Shown here: positions 15,701 to 22,171 of the stretch, piece after piece
Layout: each line of letters opens with the position of its first letter
Position numbering within the stretch: the stretch's first letter is position 1
From: Clostridia bacterium
Lineage (GTDB): Bacteria; Bacillota; Clostridia; Christensenellales; Aristaeellaceae
NCBI GenBank assembly: GCA_017410445.1
Contig: JAFQQU010000328.1
Span: 1 to 44,782, forward strand
Length of the DNA stretch: 44,782 bases
Direction of reading: 5' to 3'
Notes under the pieces: model-generated
What the model was told of the DNA's origin: nothing
What the model saw: the letters and a program-made list of their open reading frames with translations, nothing else
Databases searched by the model: none
Made by a program: the position numbers and the translations under genes

Positions 15701-16737
15701 AGCGCGTAAAGGTAATTCAGATCGGCGTCGGCCACGACCACGCGAAGCCGAATTTCGACAGCATCGCATCCCTTCATGAGCTGTTCGACGTAGCGGGCCT
15801 CGTCCGCGTGCCGGGCGAAGAAGACATCAAGCCCGATTTCAGCAAATCCCATCCCGAGATTCCTCTGCTCTCTCTGGAGGAAGCGCTGAGCATTCCGGGG
15901 CTGGAAGCCGCCGTCATCGAGACCACGGATCTTGAGCTGGTGCGCTATGCGCGCATGGCGGCGGACCGGGGGCTGCACGTATTTATGGACAAGGCGGGCA
16001 GTCAGTCGGCAGAGGAATTCGAAAAAATGCTCGCATCGATCCACGAACACGGAAAAGTGTTCGGCATCGGCTATGTGCTCAGGTTCCACCCATTCATCAA
16101 CAGAACGCTCAAGGAAATAAGCGAAGGCAAGCTGGGCGAGGTGTATTCCGTCGAGGCGCACATGAGCCGCGACGACAAGGACGAAAAGCGCCGCTGGCTG
16201 GAGCAGTTTCAGGGCGGCATGACATATTTTCTGGGCTGCCACCTGATCGATCAGCTGTATGCCATCCTTGGCATCCCCGATGAGATCATTCCGCTGAACG
16301 CCTCCACTACGCCCGAAAAGAACAGCGCAGAGGACCTTGGCTTCACGGCGTTCCGCTATCCCAAGGGGATGAGCTTTATCAAGGTCTGCGGCGCGGAGCC
16401 CGGCGGTTTTGCCCGGCGGCAGATGGTGATCTGCGGCTCGCTGGGCACTGTTGAAATCCGGCCGCTGGAAGAGGACTTCAACGGGCTGCGCATCTCCAAA
16501 GCCCGCACATGGTTCCGCACCGATCCGGACACGCCGCTCAAGTGGGGCGATCCGGGCGTCGAGGAGCAGTGCGCTCCCTACAACCGGTACGACGCGATGT
16601 TTGAATCGTTCGCCCGCCGCATTCTGGAAGGACGTCCCTCCGAAAAAGAGGAGCTCATCCGCGAAGCGCGGGTTCATCGAATGATTCTTGCCGCCTGCGG
16701 CATGCCGTGCGATTTCAAGGGAGAAATCACGCTCTGA
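15697..16737 (+). CDS. Gfo/Idh/MocA-family oxidoreductase
   Basis: 346 residues. The Rossmann start KVIQIGVGHDH differs from the usual GxGxxG. The conserved Lys lies in MDKAGSQSAEEF, where the family normally has EKP. The C-terminal alpha/beta domain includes the segment GGMTYFLGCHLIDQLYAILG, with the usual H-D/H region for sugar binding. Likely oxidises or reduces a sugar, sugar acid or inositol with NAD(P). It forms a two-gene operon with the epimerase, divergent from the AraC regulator. Confidence 0.88.
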   Translation: MKRVKVIQIGVGHDHAKPNFDSIASLHELFDVAGLVRVPGEEDIKPDFSKSHPEIPLLSLEEALSIPGLEAAVIETTDLELVRYARMAADRGLHVFMDKAGSQSAEEFEKMLASIHEHGKVFGIGYVLRFHPFINRTLKEISEGKLGEVYSVEAHMSRDDKDEKRRWLEQFQGGMTYFLGCHLIDQLYAILGIPDEIIPLNASTTPEKNSAEDLGFTAFRYPKGMSFIKVCGAEPGGFARRQMVICGSLGTVEIRPLEEDFNGLRISKARTWFRTDPDTPLKWGDPGVEEQCAPYNRYDAMFESFARRILEGRPSEKEELIREARVHRMILAACGMPCDFKGEITL

Positions 16738-16810
16738 CCCTGCCCGCCGCGCGGCAACGCAGCAATATCATCATACAGCCCCTCATCGACCATACAAATG
16801 CTTCTTCACG

Positions 16811-16846
16811 GACGTCCGGCTCTTTTCACAGGGTCGGGCGTCTTTT
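16811..16846 (+). terminator. terminator of the epimerase operon
   Basis: Arms GACGTCCGGC (16811-16820) and GTCGGGCGTC (16832-16841) pair over 10 bp with two G-U pairs, then TTTTTC. The rest of the 245-bp gap 16738-16982 holds the next promoter and nothing else I can see. Confidence 0.7.
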
Positions 16847-16924
16847 TCACCCCACGCCGTTCCAACTTGTTCCGGCAGAACGAATTCATCTGCCCGCAGG
16901 CAACCGTCTGTTTTTGGATTTAGG

Positions 16925-16954
16925 TTGACATCGCCCGGCCCGAGGATGTATATT
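16925..16954 (+). promoter_or_regulatory. sigma-A promoter of the 400-residue gene
   Basis: TTGACA (16925-16930), an 18-bp spacer, TATATT (16949-16954). GGGAGG (16969-16974) follows. Confidence 0.7.
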
Positions 16955-16982
16955 TATAAAAAACATATGGGAGGCATGTACA

Positions 16983-18185
16983 GTGGCGTCTCATCCTCGC
17001 CTTGAATATATCGCCGACATTCATTCCCGGGTGCATTTCTGCCGCGGCGCGGCGCTGTTCCGGCTGCGCGGCGGAGAAGGGCGCATCGTCTGCCGCGACT
17101 GGTTTCCCGGAGTCAAAAAGCCCGCCAGTCCGTTCGTCGGCGGCGAAAACAAATCCTCGAACTATGATCTGTATCTGAACGGCGTGCCGCTCGTCAAAAC
17201 GCACATTCCCGACAGTGAGCTGAGAGCAGAAGTAGGACTGGGCTACGGCGACGGCCTTTCCAAGGAACCCGGCTGCCTCGCAGTGCGCGGGCGGCTGAAC
17301 GCAGGCTACGAAGGGCTCAAGCACTCATCAGACGTACTCGCCCCCTTTGTCGGGCTGCTCTCCTCGGGCCTCTATGCGGTGGCCGACTTCGATCTTTTTC
17401 AGGTGCGCCCCTCCGATAAGGATCACAGCTATTTCTGGGACGAGCCCGCAGAGGACAGCTACGAAAGCGAACTGCAGCTGGAGCGGGTCTACTGGTACAT
17501 CGGCGTCGTCGAACGGCATGATGCGCCGCGCTATATCATCCCCTCCCGCCGCGCTGCGGATTTCGATCCGGCGGCATTCGAAGCATACCGAAGCCGCATC
17601 TCCGAGGGCGACAGATTCCCCAGGGCGGTGGCGCTGTATCTGAACGGCGCGGTCACGCTGATGCTGGACGGCCATCACAAGGCGGCGGCTTGCGCAGCCG
17701 AGGGCGTGCCGGTCAGGACGCTTGTCATCTTCCATCTGGACGATGACAAAGCGCCGGAAGAGGCATACCTTTCCGGAAAGCGGCTGTACATGCACCACGG
17801 CATCGGCTATGAACGCTATCCCGGCCCGCTGACCATCCGTGACGGGCAGGACAACGAGCTGTGCCGGGTCTGCGGCGTCGACAAAATAAAGCTGTCGCCC
17901 GTAACGCCGGCTGACTCCGAAAAGACCGACTGGGGCCGAGTCAGCGACGAATTCCGCACCGAAAAATTCCGGAATTTCCCTTCGGACGCCGAATCCGGCA
18001 CCCATATCCCTCCGGACCGCATCCGCTCTCTCATGGAGGAGGAACGGAGCATCATCCCGGGAACGCGTCATTGGCGCGAGCGGCACATCACCGAGCTTCG
18101 GGCATATGCAAAGCGCTTCCCGGACAGCAAGCTCCTGTCCGTCACCGACCGGGCGTGGCTCAGCAGGCCGGACAGCGAATTCTGA
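16983..18185 (+). CDS. Unrecognised 400-residue protein with a ParB-like patch
   Basis: I do not recognise the whole protein. Around residues 215-250 it reads FPRAVALYLNGAVTLMLDGHHKAAACAAEGVPV, which resembles the DGHHR/GxHR box of ParB/sulfiredoxin-like domains; those bind DNA or nucleotides. The rest has no signal peptide or membrane helix and no other motif I can name. The start is GTG at 16983 with GGGAGG 8 nt upstream; the nearby ATG at 16976 is in another frame. It has its own promoter and stands before a secreted DUF2927 protein with no terminator between, so they may be co-transcribed. Function unknown. Confidence 0.6.
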   Translation: MASHPRLEYIADIHSRVHFCRGAALFRLRGGEGRIVCRDWFPGVKKPASPFVGGENKSSNYDLYLNGVPLVKTHIPDSELRAEVGLGYGDGLSKEPGCLAVRGRLNAGYEGLKHSSDVLAPFVGLLSSGLYAVADFDLFQVRPSDKDHSYFWDEPAEDSYESELQLERVYWYIGVVERHDAPRYIIPSRRAADFDPAAFEAYRSRISEGDRFPRAVALYLNGAVTLMLDGHHKAAACAAEGVPVRTLVIFHLDDDKAPEEAYLSGKRLYMHHGIGYERYPGPLTIRDGQDNELCRVCGVDKIKLSPVTPADSEKTDWGRVSDEFRTEKFRNFPSDAESGTHIPPDRIRSLMEEERSIIPGTRHWRERHITELRAYAKRFPDSKLLSVTDRAWLSRPDSEF

Positions 18186-18244
18186 AGCGGCGTCACCGGC
18201 GATATGCTCAACATATAAACTATATACTCATGGAGGGATCATCC

Positions 18245-18976
18245 ATGCGGAACCTGCTTTTCCGGGGACTGATTGTCCTGTTTATGCTGCTTCTCATCTC
18301 AGCAGGCGCGTATGCGGAAGCGCCCGGGGCGACTGCGCCCGCTCATTCTCCTCTGTATCATCCGGATTATCCGCCTGAACAGATCATTGAGTATTTCGAA
18401 GAAGTCGTGCTGGACATGGAGTACGCCGACGGCACGGGCGATGTCTCGCTGGTGCAGAAGTGGATTGCCCCGATGCGCTACCGGATTTACGGCTTCCCCA
18501 CCGACGAAGACCTTTCGATACTGACCGCCTTTTTTGATCAGCTGAACGCCCTCCCGGGCTTTCCGGGCATCTGCGCCGCCGGAGAGGAGGAGGCGGAAAA
18601 CGTAACGATCAGCTTCCTTGATCACGAGGGTTTCTATGCCGTTTTCTCCGACATGCTCGGAGGCGACAGCGCTTTCGGAGCCACCCGCTTCTGGTATTAC
18701 ACCGAAACCAACGACATCTACACGGCGAACATCGGCTACCGCACGGACGTCGGTCAGGCGGCCAGAAACTCCATTCTGATCGAGGAAATCGTCAACACGC
18801 TGGGCGTCAGCGACACCGTCCTGCGGACGGACAGCATCGTCTATCAGTATTCCGACGACAACACAGCGCTGAGCGACGTCGATCTGATCATTCTGAGCCT
18901 GCTTTACGATCCGGCGATCGAATGCGGCATGGATGCGGAGAGCTGCCGGGCAGTCATCCGGGAGCTGTATTACTGA
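18245..18976 (+). CDS. Secreted DUF2927-domain protein
   Basis: 243 residues. A signal peptide is clear: MRNLLFRGL, a hydrophobic run LIVLFMLLLISAGAYA, and a cleavage-like A-Y-A-E at about 25. The mature part fits DUF2927 by pattern: LVQKWIAPMRYRIYG, a central strand FYYTETNDIYTANI, the later IEEIVNTLGVSDTVL, and the closing LSDVDLIILSLLYDPAIECGM. In its class the last segment lies next to a metzincin-like helix, but no HExxH is visible here; IEEI sits where that helix would be. It acts outside the membrane; role unknown. GGAGGG precedes the ATG. Confidence 0.7.
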   Translation: MRNLLFRGLIVLFMLLLISAGAYAEAPGATAPAHSPLYHPDYPPEQIIEYFEEVVLDMEYADGTGDVSLVQKWIAPMRYRIYGFPTDEDLSILTAFFDQLNALPGFPGICAAGEEEAENVTISFLDHEGFYAVFSDMLGGDSAFGATRFWYYTETNDIYTANIGYRTDVGQAARNSILIEEIVNTLGVSDTVLRTDSIVYQYSDDNTALSDVDLIILSLLYDPAIECGMDAESCRAVIRELYY

Positions 18977-18990
18977 GAATCGTCCGAGCC

Positions 18991-19019
18991 TTGACGGGCG
19001 GGAGGGTTTGTGCTATCAT
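18991..19019 (+). promoter_or_regulatory. sigma-A promoter of the 78-residue Cys protein
   Basis: TTGACG (18991-18996), 17 bp, TATCAT (19014-19019). Confidence 0.75.
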
Positions 19020-19057
19020 CGGCAGTAACCTACACCGGCAGAACGGAGTGACAATTC

Positions 19058-19294
19058 ATGGAAATCAAGAGCATCCTCATCAAGGACACCACCCGCGAGG
19101 AGCGGGAACAGATCGTCGCCGAGTCCATCGGCAATATCGAATCGGCCTGCGACGGCTGCGCGCCCGGTCTGGTCGAGATGTATCAGGAATACATCGAGGG
19201 CCGCAAGGAACTGCGCCAGATCAACATGGAGTTCAACGCCCGCTATGTCTCCGGCGCGGAAGGACCCAAGCGCGGCGGCTGCATGATGGGCTGA
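19058..19294 (+). CDS. Small conserved-looking Cys protein of unknown function (78 residues)
   Basis: The protein starts MEIKSILIKDTTREEREQIV and holds the pair ACDGC (Cys31, Cys34), the segment EMYQEYIEGRKELRQINMEF, and a C-terminal GGCMMG (Cys75). It resembles a small family I have seen in Clostridia, sometimes mislabelled as a PurH fragment; the true function is unknown. Three cysteines could bind a metal. It has its own good promoter and a GGAG ribosome site, and a bidirectional terminator follows, so it is a real monocistronic gene. Confidence 0.7.
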   Translation: MEIKSILIKDTTREEREQIVAESIGNIESACDGCAPGLVEMYQEYIEGRKELRQINMEFNARYVSGAEGPKRGGCMMG

Positions 19295-19322
19295 GCCGCG
19301 CAAAAAACATCCTCAGGCACAG

Positions 19323-19362
19323 AAACAGCGCCCTGCCGCTTATTGGCAGAGCGCTGTTTTAT
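19323..19362. terminator. bidirectional terminator between the 78-residue gene and the DUF4299 gene
   Basis: Arms AAACAGCGCCCTGCC and GGCAGAGCGCTGTTT with a single mismatch, then TTTATGC on the plus side. On the minus side the stem itself ends in TTT. Confidence 0.7.
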
Positions 19363-19364
19363 GC

Positions 19365-20240
19365 TTATTCCTTGATTCCCGCGACCCGCTTAAGCTCCTC
19401 CAGCGGCAGCGCCTCAACGAGGAAGCAGTCGCCGTCGTAGCGTTCGCATCTGGATGCGTCCACCCGGTCGAGGAAGGCGTCGTAGTCCATCAGGGCGAAC
19501 AGCTTCTCCTCTTCGCTGTCCCAGAACCGGATTTCATAGGTATCGCAGACCAGCGGAACGCCAGTATCGGTATCGACGAAGCCGAAGGGCACCTGCGGAA
19601 TGCGCGGCAGGATGGTCGGCGTATCGGTCGGAAGCACGAAGCTGCCGATGATCTTTCCGCTGCGCTCGTAATACTGCGCCATAGCGTAGTACGCGTCCAC
19701 CATCTGCCGGTCATGGAGCCACGGGCCGAACTTTTCCGGATTGCGCAGAAACTCCCGCGCCTCCTCCTTGCCGACCGCCAGCTGCCAGACCGCCGAGGGC
19801 ATGGTCATGCTGCCGTCCTTCTCGCCCATGAAGACCCGCTCGGCCATCTCGATAATCATCCGGTCGTTGGTCTCCTGCACGCCCTCAAGTCCGGCCATGA
19901 AGGTATTAAGATCGGCCTTCTCTCCGCCCTCTTCAATGCCTGCATTCCAGAATTTTGCAATCCGCTCAACCGCTTCGTAAAAATCCCTGATTTCATCATT
20001 GGCGGAGGGCAGCGGCAGGCGCATTTCGACCTTGCGCTTCTCCCCTTCCTTCCATTCGACGCTGAAGCCGCGGCCGATGTGGTCCGGATGCCAGACGATG
20101 ATATCCCGCTCGCCCGTTTCGCCCGGAATGGTGCGCAGCCCGTCAAACGCGCCGTAAACCAGCTCCTCGCCCACAATCACCTCAAGCGGCAGAACTTTTT
20201 TCTTTGCCGCCGTCTGGCGGATAGTAATATCGATGCCCAT
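19365..20240 (-). CDS. DUF4299-like protein
   Basis: 291 residues, no signal peptide or membrane helix. The pattern MGIDITIRQ...KKVLPLEVIVGEELVYGAFDG, HPDHIGRGFSVEW, VEMRLPLPSANDEIRDFY, and a C-terminal DYDAFLDRV fits DUF4299, a family of unknown role found in Firmicutes. The match is by memory and not certain. The ATG at 20240 comes 2 bp after the stop of an XRE repressor (TAA GC ATG), so the two are translated from one message and the repressor probably controls this gene. Base composition is GC-rich like the host, unlike the XRE gene. Confidence 0.6.
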   Translation of the reverse strand: MGIDITIRQTAAKKKVLPLEVIVGEELVYGAFDGLRTIPGETGERDIIVWHPDHIGRGFSVEWKEGEKRKVEMRLPLPSANDEIRDFYEAVERIAKFWNAGIEEGGEKADLNTFMAGLEGVQETNDRMIIEMAERVFMGEKDGSMTMPSAVWQLAVGKEEAREFLRNPEKFGPWLHDRQMVDAYYAMAQYYERSGKIIGSFVLPTDTPTILPRIPQVPFGFVDTDTGVPLVCDTYEIRFWDSEEEKLFALMDYDAFLDRVDASRCERYDGDCFLVEALPLEELKRVAGIKE

Positions 20241-20242
20241 GC

Positions 20243-20467
20243 TTATGCTTCTCCTTTTCTTATGAAGTATTCTTCTCTGCACAGCAAATAGTCTGTCGAT
20301 ACATTCAGCACATCAGCCATGCGCACCAGCATCTTAAGACTCGGTTCTCTTGTCCCTTGCTCATAGCATTGGTACGTTCTTAATACTACGCCGATTGAAT
20401 CAGCCATTGTCTGCTGAGTCATTTGTCTGTTGATCCGTATCTCTCTAAGTCGCCTGCAAAAGCACAT
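20243..20467 (-). CDS. XRE-family HTH repressor
   Basis: 74 residues, almost entirely one Cro/C1-type helix-turn-helix: LREIRINRQMTQQTMADSIG, VVLRTYQCYEQGTREPSLKM, LVRMADVLNVSTDYLL. The ATG at 20467 has GGAGGG 6 nt upstream; an ATG at 20485 would lie before the ribosome site. It is read away from a Cys-rich micro-gene, across an intergenic region with two 17-bp operators, and is followed directly by the DUF4299 gene. It very likely represses both promoters. The DNA is richer in A/T than the neighbours, suggesting transfer. Confidence 0.88.
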   Translation of the reverse strand: MCFCRRLREIRINRQMTQQTMADSIGVVLRTYQCYEQGTREPSLKMLVRMADVLNVSTDYLLCREEYFIRKGEA

Positions 20468-20484
20468 AAATGACCCTCCAAGCA

Positions 20485-20513
20485 TTGACTACGTGCAAAT
20501 TGTACGCTATAAT
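20485..20513 (+). promoter_or_regulatory. promoter of the Cys-rich micro-gene
   Basis: TTGACT (20485-20490), 17-bp spacer, TATAAT (20508-20513). The whole spacer is operator 1. Confidence 0.85.
20491..20507. promoter_or_regulatory. operator 1 of the XRE repressor
   Basis: ACGTGCAAATTGTACGC, an imperfect copy of operator 2 (ACGTRCA-N3-TGTACGY). It fills exactly the spacer between the -35 and -10 of the plus promoter, so a bound repressor would block polymerase. Confidence 0.75.
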
Positions 20514-20527
20514 ACAAACGTCAACAA
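20499..20527 (-). promoter_or_regulatory. probable promoter of the XRE-DUF4299 operon
   Basis: On the minus strand, TTGTTG (20527-20522), 17 bp, TACAAT (20504-20499). The -10 lies inside operator 1 and the -35 touches operator 2. Confidence 0.6.
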
Positions 20528-20543
20528 CGTACATTTTGTACGT
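20527..20543. promoter_or_regulatory. operator 2 of the XRE repressor
   Basis: Perfect inverted repeat ACGTACA-TTT-TGTACGT (17 bp). Its centre is 36 bp from that of operator 1. It sits between the plus promoter and the ribosome site of the micro-gene. Confidence 0.8.
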
Positions 20544-20562
20544 AAGTCAGGAGAATCAGAAA

Positions 20563-20757
20563 ATGTATACAAAGAAAGCCGCCATTAACAATCCGAACAG
20601 ATGCCTTAATTGTATCCACTATCACCAGCACTATGTCAAAATATGCAGCGCGCCGGAGCGTTACAGCAAGTGCTTCTGCGGGCACTGCACAGCCAGAAAT
20701 GCTAAATCTGTCAGAGAAGACCGAACATGCGATGATTTCCGGCGAAAAACCGAATAA
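20563..20757 (+). CDS. Cys-rich micro-protein of 64 residues, unknown function
   Basis: The sequence holds seven cysteines (residues 14, 17, 28, 37, 39, 42, 56) and His19/21/23/41 in patterns such as RCLNCIHYHQHY and KCFCGHC, so it may bind zinc or an iron-sulfur cluster. AGGAG lies 8 nt before the ATG at 20563. The gene has a consensus promoter whose spacer is an operator for the divergent XRE repressor. A/T-rich compared with the surroundings. I do not recognise the family; small Cys proteins of this style occur on mobile elements. Confidence 0.7.
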   Translation: MYTKKAAINNPNRCLNCIHYHQHYVKICSAPERYSKCFCGHCTARNAKSVREDRTCDDFRRKTE

Positions 20758-20768
20758 CTCAAAAGCAG

Positions 20769-20818
20769 AAAAAATCTCCCGTCCGATCAGCTCTGTTAAA
20801 AGCTAATCAAACGGGAGA
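20769..20818 (-). terminator. strong terminator after the URO-D-like gene
   Basis: On the minus strand the arms at 20818-20801 and 20792-20775 form an 18-bp stem with G-U pairs, followed by TTTTTT (20774-20769). On the plus strand the G-U pairs become C-A mismatches, so the hairpin is built for the minus transcript. Confidence 0.88.
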
Positions 20819-20830
20819 AAGCAATTTATC

Positions 20831-22060
20831 CTATCTCTGAACCTCCTCCATCGCGATTTCCGCCCATCTCCACAGGCGGGCAGGATCGCGGCGGATGGTG
20901 CTGATGTCCTTGAGGATGAATTCAAGGCTGCGGTTATGCCGCCTGGCCGCGTCCATGGTTGCGCGCAGGTCGCGGCGGACAGCCTCCTCATCGAAGGAAT
21001 CGGTCGCAAGGAAGGCCGGATTGGGCTTGGCGCTCATGACCTTCCCCTCGGGCAGCGCTTCGGCGAAATGGTCCCGGTCGCTCCACGGGCTGCACGAAAT
21101 CTTGCGCACCTTCGGAAGCGCCGCCAGCACGTCCAACCGGTCGTCCAGCCGCTCGCAGCAGCCATAATAGATCGCGCCGAAATGCGGAAACACGCGCTTC
21201 ATGTATTCCACCTCAAACTCGCGCGTGATCTCCGGAGATACCGAGCTGAACAGCTGCGCAAGCCCGAACGCCCAGCCCTGTCCGGTCGTGCCGAATCCGC
21301 TTTCTCCCTCCGGCAGGTCGCTTAAGAAATTGTGAGAGCAGTGGGTCAGCGTGCCGGAGACGTCGTAAATCCCCTGCCGGTTGGCCGATTCGATCTGATG
21401 AAGAAGGCCTCTCGTCAGCTTCTCCATGATCGCGTGCATGAACTCCGGCCTATCCATCAGGTCGATATAGCAGCTCTCTACGCCGCGCCAGAAGCTGATC
21501 TTGTCCCACACGCCCAGATGCATCGATACGCCGCGCATCCGGTACGGAATGATCCCGCCGAAGATCACGTCCGCCTCCTCGCGGATCCGCTTCAGCGCCT
21601 CCCGGTCCAGCGTATACTCCGGCAGGCGGATCTGCGCCAGCGCTTCTTCGCTGTCCAGCACATCGTAAAGCCGGTGGCTGTAGGCGGTTGCGTTCCTGTC
21701 CGGCGCGATGACGTCTTCCTTGACCTCGAGGCCCCAGCCGCTGTCAGATACGGGCATGGGCAGCTGAATATAGGGCGTAAGCACCATGTCGACCGGCATA
21801 TGCCGCCAGCAATAGAGCTTCATCTTCAGCTCTTCCTCGACGCGGCGCCAGTATGCGTCCTCCGCCCGTCCGCTGAGCGCGCCGTCCGTATTGATCTCCT
21901 GCCAGCAGATCTGATCGATCAGCACCATGGGACGCGCCGGACGGCACTCGTTGTTGGCGGTCCACAGCCTGCGCTTTTCATCATGCACCGGCAGCGAAGC
22001 GGCCTCGGCATACTGCATGGCCAGCTCTCTCAGGATGGAAATGTCATTCGGCTTCAGCAT
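20831..22060 (-). CDS. URO-D-superfamily protein (uroporphyrinogen decarboxylase-like)
   Basis: 409 residues. Late motif HFGAIYYGCCERLDDRLD recalls the zinc/cofactor-binding HxC...C region of MtaA/CmuC-type methyltransferases in the URO-D fold, rather than true HemE, whose N-terminal RQAGR motif is missing. Members near sugar genes in Clostridia are common but uncharacterised. The ATG at 22060 follows GGGAGG; longer readings start in the intergenic hairpin region. It lies downstream of an FGGY kinase on the same strand with a 111-bp gap. Enzymatic role unknown; methyl transfer to a corrinoid protein is one option, but no corrinoid protein is nearby. Confidence 0.7.
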   Translation of the reverse strand: MLKPNDISILRELAMQYAEAASLPVHDEKRRLWTANNECRPARPMVLIDQICWQEINTDGALSGRAEDAYWRRVEEELKMKLYCWRHMPVDMVLTPYIQLPMPVSDSGWGLEVKEDVIAPDRNATAYSHRLYDVLDSEEALAQIRLPEYTLDREALKRIREEADVIFGGIIPYRMRGVSMHLGVWDKISFWRGVESCYIDLMDRPEFMHAIMEKLTRGLLHQIESANRQGIYDVSGTLTHCSHNFLSDLPEGESGFGTTGQGWAFGLAQLFSSVSPEITREFEVEYMKRVFPHFGAIYYGCCERLDDRLDVLAALPKVRKISCSPWSDRDHFAEALPEGKVMSAKPNPAFLATDSFDEEAVRRDLRATMDAARRHNRSLEFILKDISTIRRDPARLWRWAEIAMEEVQR

Positions 22061-22129
22061 ATTTTTTGTCCTCCCGCATGTTCTTTCCGCCGCGCGTGCG
22101 GCGCAGCGCCGGGGTATGAAGATCATTGA

Positions 22130-22163
22130 GCCCTCCCAGAGACGCATCCGTCCCGGGGAGGGC
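22130..22163. repeat. hairpin between the kinase and the URO-D-like gene
   Basis: Arms GCCCTCCC (22130-22137) and GGGAGGGC (22156-22163). The T-rich tail (GTTTCTCTTT) is on the plus side, where no gene ends. On the minus strand there is no T tract, so it may act as an RNA-processing or stability element. Confidence 0.5.
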
Positions 22164-22171
22164 GTTTCTCT

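Noticed and set aside
14606-15769. N-terminal extension of the AraC frame to 640 residues
   Set aside because: It runs antisense through the epimerase gene and past the AraC promoter; the TTG start at 14605 has a good ribosome site.
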